Part shown: positions 55,415-64,000 of the stretch, piece after piece
Position numbering within the stretch: position 1 is the stretch's first letter
How the letters are laid out: the number at the start of each line of letters is the position of its first letter
NCBI GenBank assembly: GCA_965248255.1
Contig: CBDFIW010000003.1
Span: forward strand, 186,001 to 250,000
Source of the DNA: JAKZVK01 sp965248255
Lineage (GTDB): Bacteria > Acidobacteriota > Terriglobia > Bryobacterales > UBA6623
Direction: 5' to 3'
DNA length: 64,000 nt
Translations under genes and position numbers: made by a program
Notes under the pieces: model-generated
The model's input: the letters and a program-made list of their open reading frames with translations, nothing else
The model's database searches: none
What the model was told of the DNA's origin: nothing

Positions 55415-58114
55415 ATGATCGGCCAAACCATCTCGCACTACCGCATCACCGAGAAACTCGGTGAAGGCGGGATGGGCGTCGTCTACAAGGCCCAGGACAC
55501 CAAACTCGACCGCCCCGTCGCCCTCAAATTCCTGGCTCCTCATCTCCTGCGCGACGAAGAAGGCCGCAAACGTTTCGAACGTGAAGCCAAAGCCGCCGCA
55601 AAGCTCGACCACCCCAATATCTGCACCGTCTACGAAATCGACGAGGTCGACGGCCGCACCTTCATCGTCATGGCCTTCTTGGAGGGCCGGCCGCTGAGCC
55701 AGCAAATCAACGAAGGTCCGCTGAAGCTCCCCGCGGCCCTCTCGATCGCCATTCAAATGGCCGAGGGACTGGAAGCCGCGCACGAAAAGGGCATCACCCA
55801 CCGCGACATCAAGCCCGACAACGTCATGTTGATGTCCGGCTCGCGCGGTCTCGTCAAGCTCATGGACTTCGGCCTGGCGCAGCTCGCCGAAAGCTCGAAG
55901 CTCACCCGTGAGGGCACGACGCTAGGCACTCCCGTCTACATGTCCCCTGAGCAAGCGTTGGGAGATTCTACCGACCGGCGCTCGGATGTCTGGGGACTCG
56001 GTGTCGTTCTCTATGAGATGGTCGCCGGCAAGCCGCCTTTCGGGGGCGAGGTCGATCAAGCTGTCATCTATGCCATTGCCAACGAGCAGCACGAACCTCT
56101 GACGGCCCTGCGCACCGGTGTTTCGAAAGATCTGAAGCGAATCGTCGACAAATGCCTGGCGAAGGAGGCCGACGAGCGCTACCAGCACGTCACCGACATG
56201 CTCGTCGATCTGCACGCGTGCCGCCGCGCCCTGGAGCCCAAAACCTCCCGAGTCGCCACCAAACCGGCCCCGGCCGAGCGCCCTTCGCCCGTGATCCTTG
56301 GCGCGGTGGCGGCTGTCGTCGTAGCGGCGATGGGCCTGGGTTGGTGGTTCGGGCAATCGTCGGAACCACGAGTCGACGCGGCGCCGGAGTACAAGCTCAC
56401 ACAAATCACCCGGGATACGGGCTACACGGGGGAACCGGCACTATCACCGGACGGCAGGCTTCTGGCTTATGCCTCCGACCGTAGCGGCGAGGGCAACCTC
56501 GACATCTGGGTGCAGCAGCTTGGCGGCGGCGATCCGATTCGCCTCACCACCCATGAAGCCGATGACAGCAGCCCATCATTCTCACCCGACGGCAACCGTA
56601 TCGTCTTTCTGTCCCGTCGCGACGATCGTGGTATCTATGTCGTGCCCGCACTCGGGGGAACCCCGAGACGGATCTCCGATCGCGGCGCGGAGCCGCGATT
56701 TTCTCCGGACGGAGACCGGGTGAGCTATCTCAGCGTCGAATACAACGCGGCAAATCAGCGGTTTCGTAGAGCCTGGATCGCCTCCGCGTCTGGGGGCCGG
56801 GGCCGGCAAATCGAGACGAAGCTGGCCGCGACCAATGCACAGGTTTGGTCACCGGATGGACAATACCTACTGGTAGTCGGCAGCATGGAGCCCTTTGAGT
56901 TCGGTCGGACTCCCGAATTCGACTGGTGGCTCGTGGCTGCGGAGGGCGGCGAAGCCGTCTCTCTAGGAGTCCGCGAGCCGTTCGAGGCCGCCGGTTTGGT
57001 CCTTGCCTCGGGGTGGCGTGGCCATCCTATGCCACGGACTTGGCTAAGGGAAGGGAACTGGCTGATCTTTGACGCTCAAACGCGGGGCGGCACGTGGAAC
57101 CTGTGGCGCGTTCGGGTCTCTCCTGAGCAGAGGACGCTGCTTGGCACGCCCCAGAAGTTGACGGCCGGCATCGGGGAACAGGGGGCTTCCGCTGCGCAGG
57201 ACGGCCGCATCGCGTTCATGAACGTTAGCGCTAACTGGGACATCTGGAGTCTGCCCCTCGATGCCAACCGCGCGGAAGTGACCGGCGCACCCGAGCGCAT
57301 CGTGTCGGGCCTCAGCACGGACTGGTACCCGTCCGTCTCGGCGGACGGCCGCAAGCTGGTCTACACGTCCGATCGCGCCGGCAACGACGACATCCGGCTG
57401 CGAGATCTCGAGACGAACGAGGATACGGAGGTCACTGTAGGTCAGGGATCGGAATACAGGGGCATCATCTCCCCGGATGGCACAAAGGTCGCCTTTCTGC
57501 GGCGTGAACGAGGAAAGACAAACGTCTATCTGACCCAGCCCGGCCGCGGCGGGGAGGAGCTTCTGCTGGAGGACGTCGGCAGTCACATGGACTGGACACC
57601 CGACGGTAAGAAGATTCTGTTCTACACGACCTCGCCCATCCGTTGGAAGACCGTCGACGTCGAAACGGGCCGACAGCAGGATTTAGGACTTCAGCACTCA
57701 CAGTATCCGGTGAGCGCTGTCCGGTTCTCTCCTGACCAGAGCTGGGTCTCTTTCGCACTGCCAAGTCCAGCGCTTTCGGTCTCCAGGATGATTGGTGGCA
57801 CCGCGCAGGATCAAGACCAATGGATTTCCATCGAGGGGCATCCGCGTGACGGGGGTCACTCGTGGTGGTCGCCCGACGGCAACACGCTGTACTTTCTGTC
57901 GAGGAGGGATGAGTTCCACTGCATCTGGGCCCGGTCGCTTGATCCGGCGACCAAGCGGCCGCAGGGGCCGTTCAAAGCCGTGCAACATCTCCATGGACGC
58001 CTTCGCTATGGCACCGCGGGTGGCGGGCAATTCGGCTACGCCCTTACCGGCGACAAGCACTATCTTCCGCTCAGAGAAACCAAGGCCAACATCTGGCTCG
58101 CCGAGCCCCAATAG
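55415..58114 (+). CDS. Eukaryotic-like Ser/Thr protein kinase with TolB/PD40 propeller
   Basis: 899 residues from the ATG at 55415, where the family sequence begins (MIGQTISHYRITEKLGEGG). The kinase domain is complete: LGEGGMGVVYKAQD (glycine loop), VALKFLAP (Lys), THRDIKPDNVML (catalytic Asp and Asn), MDFGLAQL (Mg-binding), VYMSPEQALG (APE-like) and DVWGLGVVLYEM. A transmembrane helix near 310-335 (VILGAVAAVVVAAMGLGWWFG) places the roughly 560-residue PD40 propeller outside the membrane. Blades read SPDGRLLAYASDRSGEGNLD, WVQQLGGGDPIRLTTHEADD, SPDGNRIVFLSRRDDRGIY. This looks like an outside-in sensor whose propeller binds a ligand and whose kinase signals inside. It is paralogous to the broken gene at 20236. 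Confidence 0.93.
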   Translation: MIGQTISHYRITEKLGEGGMGVVYKAQDTKLDRPVALKFLAPHLLRDEEGRKRFEREAKAAAKLDHPNICTVYEIDEVDGRTFIVMAFLEGRPLSQQINEGPLKLPAALSIAIQMAEGLEAAHEKGITHRDIKPDNVMLMSGSRGLVKLMDFGLAQLAESSKLTREGTTLGTPVYMSPEQALGDSTDRRSDVWGLGVVLYEMVAGKPPFGGEVDQAVIYAIANEQHEPLTALRTGVSKDLKRIVDKCLAKEADERYQHVTDMLVDLHACRRALEPKTSRVATKPAPAERPSPVILGAVAAVVVAAMGLGWWFGQSSEPRVDAAPEYKLTQITRDTGYTGEPALSPDGRLLAYASDRSGEGNLDIWVQQLGGGDPIRLTTHEADDSSPSFSPDGNRIVFLSRRDDRGIYVVPALGGTPRRISDRGAEPRFSPDGDRVSYLSVEYNAANQRFRRAWIASASGGRGRQIETKLAATNAQVWSPDGQYLLVVGSMEPFEFGRTPEFDWWLVAAEGGEAVSLGVREPFEAAGLVLASGWRGHPMPRTWLREGNWLIFDAQTRGGTWNLWRVRVSPEQRTLLGTPQKLTAGIGEQGASAAQDGRIAFMNVSANWDIWSLPLDANRAEVTGAPERIVSGLSTDWYPSVSADGRKLVYTSDRAGNDDIRLRDLETNEDTEVTVGQGSEYRGIISPDGTKVAFLRRERGKTNVYLTQPGRGGEELLLEDVGSHMDWTPDGKKILFYTTSPIRWKTVDVETGRQQDLGLQHSQYPVSAVRFSPDQSWVSFALPSPALSVSRMIGGTAQDQDQWISIEGHPRDGGHSWWSPDGNTLYFLSRRDEFHCIWARSLDPATKRPQGPFKAVQHLHGRLRYGTAGGGQFGYALTGDKHYLPLRETKANIWLAEPQ

Positions 58115-58196
58115 GTGGCGCGTGCCTCTGGTGGGCAGGACCGAAGTCCGCGCCGGTCTTCTCCCGTGTCTGGGGAAGGAGGTGTGCGCGCGGCAA

Positions 58197-58720
58197 CGTC
58201 GGCCCGGAGGTCGACGCCTGGAGTTTGAACATATCGCAAGCGGCGGCGGCATAGCCCAATGCTTGGAGCCGTGGGTGCAGGCTGGTGTCGCCCTTCCAGG
58301 ACTCCTCGCGTTCAGTCATCTCCTTCTGGGCAGACGGCCCCTCGAGGCCGAACAATCATAGCCCACGGATTCATCCGTGGGTCTCGAAAACGCCTACCCC
58401 TGACTCGTTTCTCCCCGTTGCTGTTGCTCCTTGCGCGCTGTCGTTCGACCGCGCGCAAGGAGCAACAGCAACGCGCCTGTGGCGGCCCTTCGACCGACAC
58501 CCATGGATGAATCCATGGGCGATGATTGTGGCGCCCGATTCACGTGCGCTAACGCTCCTGTCGCGGTGTCCCTCGAGCTGTCCCCACCGCCACATAGTCA
58601 ACAGAGGGCTATGATCTCTGGCCCCTCCGGGGCGATAACGACCACAGATCCAGGCCCCTTCATCGGCATGGTTTCGTCTGGCAAATGTCCAAACTTCAGA
58701 CGTCGACCCGGAGGTCGACG
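58197..58720. repeat. Composite palindromic element with inverted ends
   Basis: The 58115-58787 gap has no gene but is highly structured. Inverted arms of 36 bases lie at 58197-58232 and 58685-58720 (28 of 36 positions match). Inside are a palindrome CCCACGGATTCATCCGTGGG (58363-58382), a 23-bp perfect stem with a 12-base loop (58416-58438 and 58451-58473, starting GTTGCTGTTGCTCCTTGCGC), a palindrome CCCATGGATGAATCCATGGG (58500-58519), and a GCCCCTCCGGGGC hairpin (58620-58632). No transposase is present. It looks like a MITE-like or otherwise mobile non-coding element; function unknown. Confidence 0.6.
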
Positions 58721-58787
58721 CTGCCGGCCAGGAGGCCCGCGCCACAAGGCACGCTTCGTCGTTTCATGGGGCTGCTAGAATCCTTGC

Positions 58788-60086
58788 ATGTTGAAGTTGC
58801 TGCGAATGGTTCTCGCGCTCTTCGCGGTTAACCTCTCGGCCCAGGGAACACCCCAGGCTTTCATCGGCGCGCATCTCATCCCAGTCGAGGGCGCAGACAT
58901 CGATCCAGGTGTTCTCATCGTCCATCAAGGTCGGATCACCGCCATCGGGCCCGCCGCTTCGACACCGATCGCCGACAACGCCGAGCGCCACGACCTCACC
59001 GGCAAAGTCGTGATGCCCGGTCTGGTCGACACGCACAGCCATGTCGGCAGCGTCGAGGGCGGTGACCGCAGCGACCCGATTCAACCCGACGTTCGGGCCA
59101 TGGACTCGATCAACGTCCGTGACGCCCGCATTCAAAAGGCCCAGGCCGGCGGCATCACCACGGCCAACATCATGCCCGGCTCGGGACTCCTGCTCAGCGG
59201 CCAAACCCTCTACGTCAAGTTCCGCGACGGCACCACGATCGACGACCTGCTGATCCACACGGCCGACGGAGAAGTCGCCGGCGGCATCAAGATGGCGAAC
59301 GGCACCAATTCACGCCGCGATCCGCCGTTCCCCGGGACGCGCGCCAAGTCCGCCGCCCTGGTCCGCGAGCAATTCATCAAGGCGCAGGAGTACGCCGAGA
59401 AGATCCAGCGAGCCGCCGGGGACGATGAGAAGCTGCCCGACCGCGACTTAAGAATGGAAGCCCTCGTGGAGGTGCTCACGGGAAAGCGAATGGTTCACCA
59501 CCACACGCACCGCCACGACGACATCTTGACCGTGTTGCGGCTGGCGCGCGAGTTCGGCTTTCGCGTGGTGCTACAGCACGTTAGCGACGCGCGCTTTGTC
59601 GCCAAAGAGATCGCTGCCGCGGGCGTGGGTTCTTCTCTGCTCTTGATCGACAGCCCTGGCGGCAAGATCGAGGCCAAGGACCTCACTTTCGCCAACGGCA
59701 TGGCTCTGGAACAAGCGGGTGCCTTGGTTGGCTTCCACACCGACGACGGCATCACCGACTCCCGGCTCTTCTTCCGTCAGGCGGCTCTAGCCGTCCGTGC
59801 CGGCATGTCGCGTAAGAAGGCGCTGTACGGCCTGACAATGGCCGGCGCCATCATGCTCGATCTGCAGGACAGAGTTGGCTCGCTCGAGGCCGGCAAGGAC
59901 GCTGACTTCATCCTTCTCTCGGGCGACCCGCTGAGCGTCTACACCAAAGTCGAGCAGACCTGGGTCGATGGCGTGAAGGTCTTTGACCGGGCTGACCCCA
60001 AGGACCGCCTCTACGCGGTCGGAGGGTACGGAGCGAGCCACGATCAGGTCTCAATCCTCGATCACATCGCCGAGGCCGAGTACTGA
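58788..60086 (+). CDS. Secreted amidohydrolase family protein, metal ligands present
   Basis: 432 residues with a signal peptide (KLLRMVLALFAVNLSAQGTP). It has the amidohydrolase layout: a beta-sandwich start (VLIVHQGRITAIGPAASTPI), then VVMPGLVDTHSHVGSVEGGD with the HxH metal pair, RMVHHHTHRHDDILTVLRLA, FRVVLQHVSDARFVAKEIA with another His, GALVGFHTDDGITDSRLFF with the final Asp, and DRVGSLEAGKDADFILLSGD near the C-terminus. Members hydrolyse amide, imidazolone or dipeptide bonds; the substrate is unknown. Its stop overlaps the next start by one base (TGATG). The pair lies between a kinase-propeller gene and DUF1501. Confidence 0.9.
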   Translation: MLKLLRMVLALFAVNLSAQGTPQAFIGAHLIPVEGADIDPGVLIVHQGRITAIGPAASTPIADNAERHDLTGKVVMPGLVDTHSHVGSVEGGDRSDPIQPDVRAMDSINVRDARIQKAQAGGITTANIMPGSGLLLSGQTLYVKFRDGTTIDDLLIHTADGEVAGGIKMANGTNSRRDPPFPGTRAKSAALVREQFIKAQEYAEKIQRAAGDDEKLPDRDLRMEALVEVLTGKRMVHHHTHRHDDILTVLRLAREFGFRVVLQHVSDARFVAKEIAAAGVGSSLLLIDSPGGKIEAKDLTFANGMALEQAGALVGFHTDDGITDSRLFFRQAALAVRAGMSRKKALYGLTMAGAIMLDLQDRVGSLEAGKDADFILLSGDPLSVYTKVEQTWVDGVKVFDRADPKDRLYAVGGYGASHDQVSILDHIAEAEY

Positions 60087-61306
60087 TGCGCGCCGGCAGG
60101 GTGACGCTTCTGGTCGCGCTGGTGGGCCTGTGCGTCGCTCCTTTGCCCGCCCAGGTGGCGGTCCGGGGCGAGACGGTCTACCCCATGGCGGGACCGCCCA
60201 TCCCCGACGGCGTCGTCCTCATACGGGAAGGCAAAGTCGCCCAGGTGGGTCCGGTCGGCCAGGTCTCCATCCCGGAAGGCTTTCGCCAACTTTCCGCCAA
60301 GGTGGTCACGCCGGGCCTGATCGATGCACACACCGTGATCGGGCTCTCGGGATACCTCAACCAGAATCACGATCAGGACCAACTGGAACGCTCCAACCCC
60401 ATCCAGCCCGAACTGCGGGCCATCGACGCCTACAATCCACGCGAGGAACTGGTGGGTTGGGCCCGAGCGTACGGTGTGACGACCATCCACACGGGCCATG
60501 CGCCGGGAGCTCTGATCTCCGGCCAGACGATGGTCGTCAAGACCAAGGGCACGAACGTAGAGGATTCCGTGCTGAAGCCGATTGCCATGGTGGCTGCCAC
60601 CCTAGGGGAAGGGGCCAGGGACCGCCGCAAGGGAAAGTCCCCCGGCACGCGGGCGAAGATGGCGGCGATGTTGCGCTCGGAATTGATCAAGACCCAAATC
60701 TACACCGCGAAGCGACGGTCGGCGGAAGACGACAAGAAGCCGGATCGTGACCTGAAGAGCGAGCTGTTGGCCCGGGTACTCGCGGGTGAGCTGCCCTTGT
60801 TAGTGACGGTCCACCGCGCCCACGATGTTCTGACCGTGCTCCGCGTCGCCGAGGAGTTCAACGTGCGGGTGGTGCTCGATGGCGTGGCCGAAGCCCATCA
60901 GATTGTTGACCGCCTTCGCGAAGCCCAGGTGCCGGTCATCATCCACCCGACCATGTACCGCGCCGGCGGCGAAACCGAGAACCTCAGCTTCGAAACCGCC
61001 GCCCAACTCATCGAGGCGGGCATACCGGTGGCGTTGCAGAGCGGGTTTGAGTCCTACGTGCCCAAGAGCCGGCTTGTCTTGTTCGAAGCCGCCATCGCGG
61101 CCTCCAACGGCCTTCCTTTCGAACAGGCCTTGGCGACGATTACAATAGAGGCAGCCAAGATCCTTGAGGTTGACGACCGGGTCGGCTCGATCGAACCAGG
61201 TAAAGACGGTGACGTCGCGCTCTACGACGGCGACCCTTTCGAGTACACTACTCACTGTGTAGGCGTCGTAATCGACGGTGAAGTAGTCAGCGAAGAGGTC
61301 CGTTAG
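60086..61306 (+). CDS. Secreted amidohydrolase-like protein without metal ligands
   Basis: 406 residues, signal peptide (RVTLLVALVGLCVAPLPAQV). It is a paralogue of the preceding protein, and translation is coupled (TGATG). The fold is retained (GVVLIREGKVAQVGPVGQV-like strand, KVVTPGLIDAHTVIGLSGYL, DRVGSIEPGKDGDVALYDGD). At each metal position the ligand is changed: HTV instead of HSH, LDGVAEAHQIV where the partner has LQHVSDARFV, and LQSGFES where it has FHTDDGI. Only scattered His remain (TVHRAHDVLTVL). It is probably catalytically inactive and may form a heterodimer with the active partner or bind the same ligand. Similar tandem pairs occur in other environmental bacteria (recollection, not checked). 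Confidence 0.85.
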   Translation: MRAGRVTLLVALVGLCVAPLPAQVAVRGETVYPMAGPPIPDGVVLIREGKVAQVGPVGQVSIPEGFRQLSAKVVTPGLIDAHTVIGLSGYLNQNHDQDQLERSNPIQPELRAIDAYNPREELVGWARAYGVTTIHTGHAPGALISGQTMVVKTKGTNVEDSVLKPIAMVAATLGEGARDRRKGKSPGTRAKMAAMLRSELIKTQIYTAKRRSAEDDKKPDRDLKSELLARVLAGELPLLVTVHRAHDVLTVLRVAEEFNVRVVLDGVAEAHQIVDRLREAQVPVIIHPTMYRAGGETENLSFETAAQLIEAGIPVALQSGFESYVPKSRLVLFEAAIAASNGLPFEQALATITIEAAKILEVDDRVGSIEPGKDGDVALYDGDPFEYTTHCVGVVIDGEVVSEEVR

Positions 61307-61311
61307 CGGCT

Positions 61312-62811
61312 ATGGCGACCGAACGCAACCAGCACACAGACCGGCCGGGCTGCCCAACCGTCAAGCCCCGCTTCGTCTCCCGCCGGGACTTCCTCTTCAA
61401 CGCGGGGTCGGGGATCAGCGGCTTGGCCCTCGCTGCTCTTCTTCAACAAGACGGCCTCTTAGCAGCCGACCCCGAGAGTGGCTGCGGGGCCGCGGCGGGG
61501 CTGGAATCGCCGTACGCACCTAAGCCCACCCACTTTGCCCCGCGCGCTAAGTCGGTCATTTCGCTCTTCATGAGCGGCGGGGTCAGCCACGTCGACACTT
61601 TCGACCCCAAGCCGATGCTCGACAAGTTCCACGGCCAGCCGCTGGAGGGCAAGGGCCGGGTGCGGGTACGGCAAGGGTACCCGGGCCCGCTGATGCGCAG
61701 CCCTTTCGGCTTCAAGAAGCACGGTAACAACGGCATCGACGTTTCCAACCTGTTCCCCCATGTGGCCACGATGGTGGACGACCTGGCCTTCATTCGCTCG
61801 GCTCAAGGACGCTCGAACGACCACGTACTCGCGCATTATGAGTGGAATACGGGCTCTCTCTTGATGGGATACCCGAGTGTGGGCTCGTGGGTGGCCTACG
61901 GGCTGGGGTCGGAAAACCAGAGCCTGCCGGGCTTCGTCGTGATATACGACTATCGTGGCGGCCCGTTCAGCGGTCCCACCAACTGGAGCAGCGGGTTTCT
62001 GCCGGCGGCCTATCAGGGGACCGTGTTCCGCTCCTCGGGCGACCCGGTGCTCGACCTCAAGCCGCCGCCCGGCCAGGTTGCACCTGAGCAGCAGCGAGCT
62101 CGACTCGACCACTTGGCCTGGCTCAACGAAGAACACGCGCGCAAGCATCCTGGCAGCTCCGAGCTAGCGGCCCGCATCGCTTCCTACGAGCTGGCCTTCC
62201 GGATGCAAAGCTGTGCCCCCGAAGTGGTTGATCTATCGAAGGAATCCGAGAAGACGAAGCGGCTCTACGGGATGGACGACCCCACCACGGAGCCGTTCGG
62301 CAAGCAGTGCCTTCTCGCCCGGCGCCTGGTCGAGCGGGGGGTGCGTTTCGTGCAGCTATACAACGGCGCCATTCGCCAGCAGAACATCGATACCTGGGAT
62401 GCTCACAGCAATCTGGTCGAAAACCACACCCAGCATGCCGCTGAAGTGGACAAGCCGATGGCGGGCCTGATCCATGACCTCAAGCAGCGCGGGATGCTGG
62501 ATGACACGCTGGTCATCTGGCATTCCGAGTTCGGCCGGATGCCTATCTCCCAGCGGGGTGTGGGCCGCGACCACAACCCGGGCGCCATGACCATCTGGAT
62601 GGCCGGAGCGGGCATCCAGGGCGGTCAAGTCATTGGCTCCACGGACGAATTCGGTTACAGGGCGGTCGATCCGATCACGCACTACGACGTTCACGCCACT
62701 CTCCTCCACCTGCTCGGCATGGACCACAAACGGCTTACCTACTTCTTTAACGGCCGTCACATGCGGCTCACCGACGTCCATGGAGAGCTAATCCCTCAGA
62801 TCGTCTCGTAA
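61312..62811 (+). CDS. DUF1501 domain-containing protein with Tat signal
   Basis: 499 residues. The N-terminus has SRRDFLFNAGSGISGLALAA, a twin-arginine signal. The fold is sulfatase/alkaline-phosphatase-like: SVISLFMSGGVSHVDTFDPK, LMRSPFGFKKHGNNGIDVSN, IRSAQGRSNDHVLAHYEWNT, YPSVGSWVAYGLGSENQSLP, RFVQLYNGAIRQQNIDTWDA, DTLVIWHSEFGRMPISQRGV, GRDHNPGAMTIWMAGAGIQG and a terminal TYFFNGRHMRLTDVHG. The His and Asp residues in these motifs could form a metal site. Such genes usually sit right after DUF1549/1553 genes and are thought to act together, but the function is not known. Here it starts 5 bases after the amidohydrolase pair, so it is likely part of their operon. Confidence 0.92.
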   Translation: MATERNQHTDRPGCPTVKPRFVSRRDFLFNAGSGISGLALAALLQQDGLLAADPESGCGAAAGLESPYAPKPTHFAPRAKSVISLFMSGGVSHVDTFDPKPMLDKFHGQPLEGKGRVRVRQGYPGPLMRSPFGFKKHGNNGIDVSNLFPHVATMVDDLAFIRSAQGRSNDHVLAHYEWNTGSLLMGYPSVGSWVAYGLGSENQSLPGFVVIYDYRGGPFSGPTNWSSGFLPAAYQGTVFRSSGDPVLDLKPPPGQVAPEQQRARLDHLAWLNEEHARKHPGSSELAARIASYELAFRMQSCAPEVVDLSKESEKTKRLYGMDDPTTEPFGKQCLLARRLVERGVRFVQLYNGAIRQQNIDTWDAHSNLVENHTQHAAEVDKPMAGLIHDLKQRGMLDDTLVIWHSEFGRMPISQRGVGRDHNPGAMTIWMAGAGIQGGQVIGSTDEFGYRAVDPITHYDVHATLLHLLGMDHKRLTYFFNGRHMRLTDVHGELIPQIVS

Positions 62812-62961
62812 GCATCGTTGAAAGGTCTTCATCCTGGATTGTAGGGGTGGACCGCTGCGTCCACCCGCACGCAGTTATCGTCCGCGATCGTTCAACCTGG
62901 ATTGTAGGGGCGCGCCCCCGTGCGCGCCCGTCCGGCTCGTTGTCGGCCCACGATTCACACC
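62812..62961. repeat. Two TGTAGGGG-plus-hairpin repeats in tandem
   Basis: Two copies about 65 bases apart. The first is CCTGGATTGTAGGGG followed by a TGGACCGCTGCGTCCA hairpin (62832-62862). The second is CCTGGATTGTAGGGG followed by CGCGCCCCCGTGCGCGCC (62898-62930). The conserved leader with variable hairpin sequence also occurs at 13023-13048 (minus) and 55096. Non-coding. Confidence 0.6.
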
Positions 62962-62999
62962 AAAAAAGGGCCGGGCGGGAATGATCTCCCACCCGGCCT
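62962..62999 (-). terminator. Rho-independent terminator
   Basis: On the minus strand, a GGCCGGGtGGGAga hairpin (arms near 62969-62980 and 62985-62998, loop ATGA) is followed by six Ts (62967 to 62962). It stands 27 bases past the stop of the gene ending at 63026 and would end that transcript. It may also serve the convergent DUF1501 gene as a structural barrier. Confidence 0.85.
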
Positions 63000-63025
63000 G
63001 AATCTGGCCTCAGATTGGGGTCTTT

Positions 63026-64000
63026 CTATGGGTCGCCCACGATGGTCGTCACTCTGGCAAACGACCGCAGGCCCTTATCATCGGTGACTTCGAGCTCGAA
63101 CTCGTACAGCCCGCGGCCGCCTGTGTAGCGGATGCGGAGACGAGCCGCCCCTTGGCCAAGGACCTCGGCCGCTTTGTCTCCGACGTTGCGCCAGAAGAGG
63201 GTGATCGGGTCGCCGTCGGGATCTGACGAAGCGCTGCCGTTCAGTGTCCCGATCGTGCCGTCGCCGTCGCCACGGGTCAGCCATACGGCCGTGGCCACGG
63301 CAACGGGCGCGCGGTTGATGTTCTCGATCGTGACCAGCACCACCGCCGACGCCTCGGTTCCGTCTATGTCCGTGGCGTTGAGGCTGTACGTCGTGTCCAC
63401 GGTCGGATTGACGGTGACCTCACCATTGAGGGCAACCTCGCCCACGCCGGTAATCACAACCTTGGTGGCGTTGCGCGTCGTCCAACTCAAGACAGCCGGG
63501 TCGCCCGCCTGCGCCAATTGGCCCGGCGTGGCCGAGAAGCTGAGGATCTCGACCTGTGTGCCGAGCTCGCGCACCGTTACCGTGGCAGTCGCCGAGGCTT
63601 CACCCACGTCGTTGCGGGCTGTCAGCGTATAGGTGGTGGTCTGATCGGGCGTGACCGTACTGGAGCCCTGCGCACTGACGGCCCCGATCTCGGAGATCGT
63701 GACGTCGGTCGCGTTGCGGACATCCCACGTCAGTGTGCTCTGCGCCCCCGCACAATCGCCGATGGTGTGGCGAAGAAGTTGGCGATGATCGGCGGATCCT
63801 CGACCGGCGGAGCATCAACCGTCACGGTTACGGTCTGGCTGATCTCCCGCTTGGGGTTGCGAGCGGTCAGGGTTTACGTCGTCGTCTCCGTCGGACTGAC
63901 GGTCGTGCTGCCGCCCTGCGAATCGACGCTGCCAATACCGGAAATCTCCACTTCCGTGGCGTTGCGCACCTCCCAAACCAAGGTCGCTGCCTCGCCGGCG
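63026..64000 (-). pseudogene. Ig-like repeat protein, decayed 3' end (5' end outside window)
   Basis: The minus frame enters from the right edge. It shows tandem Ig/PKD-like repeats of about 85 residues: ATLVWEVRNATEVEISGIGS, then LTWDVRNATDVTISEIGAV with TTTYTLTARNDVGEASATAT, then LSWTTRNATKVVITGVGEV, and a last domain with VAVATAVWLTRGDGDG and FWRNVGDKAAEVL. Two lesions break it. TAA at 63874-63876 replaces the Tyr in TTTYTLTARN, and a C5 tract at 63745-63749 (six would keep frame) joins FFATPSAIVRG out of frame with AQSTLTWDVRN. The remaining 193-codon frame ends TTIVGDP at 63026. Such repeats belong to secreted adhesin-like proteins. A clean terminator follows. Confidence 0.75.

Noticed and set aside
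58416..58473. CRISPR-like or tRNA-like structure
   Set aside because: There is only one hairpin of this sequence, no regular repeat-spacer pattern and no cloverleaf or CCA-type end.

Overview
The window looks like a chromosomal segment of a GC-rich member of the Acidobacteriota, probably a Solibacter/Bryobacter-like lineage. This is inferred from the gene families: two long SBBP-repeat proteins ending in the Solibacter-type C-terminal domain (TIGR03437-like), two eukaryotic-like Ser/Thr kinases fused to TolB/PD40 propellers, a DUF1549/DUF1553 cytochrome protein with a DUF1501 partner family, and many secreted TIM-barrel and propeller enzymes with Tat or Sec signals. No rRNA, tRNA, CRISPR array or prophage was recognised.

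Layout. 0-1.4 kb: a SigZ-like sigma factor cut by the window edge and a Cys-rich DUF2703 protein. 1.5-6.9 kb (minus): a sugar/aldonate-type cluster of a GHL10-like hydrolase, HpcH/HpaI aldolase, RraA-like protein and two NAD-epimerase-fold proteins, three of them with export signals. 7-12.4 kb (plus): a trehalose module (GH15, OtsA, OtsB) and a PIG-L-like protein that has lost its metal motif. 12.5-20 kb: a decayed RidA gene, three secreted propeller proteins, a membrane protein and a mannonate dehydratase with an export signal. 20-34 kb: a frameshifted kinase-propeller gene, two SBBP proteins, a serine hydrolase and an M23 peptidase. 33.9-35.5 kb: a complete ISNCY-like element with a nonsense-mutated transposase. 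35.7-45.3 kb: propionyl-CoA synthetase, a Na+/solute symporter, a sterol-desaturase gene broken by one amber codon, a GT-C-like membrane protein, an adenosine-specific-kinase-family protein, an exported methyltransferase-like protein and a frameshifted comM. 45.4-48.3 kb: IS5- and IS630-family elements and a FitAB/VapBC-type toxin-antitoxin pair with a likely operator. 48.3-62.8 kb: secreted proteins, a hemerythrin, DUF1549/1553, an intact kinase-propeller, a coupled pair of amidohydrolases (one without metal ligands) and DUF1501. 63-64 kb: the decayed 3' end of a gene for an Ig-like repeat protein.

Two things stand out. First, single-base disruptions are frequent: frameshifts at three 8-base C/G tracts and several other sites, plus three in-frame stops. 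Some are likely sequence errors, others real decay. Second, intergenic DNA is rich in structured repeats: a three-hairpin repeat in three copies, a TGTAGGGG-plus-hairpin family, isolated insertion-sequence-like ends, and a 0.5-kb palindromic composite at 58.2-58.7 kb. The best candidates for something undescribed are the exported versions of normally cytosolic sugar-acid enzymes, the coupled active/inactive amidohydrolase pair, and the composite palindromic element.
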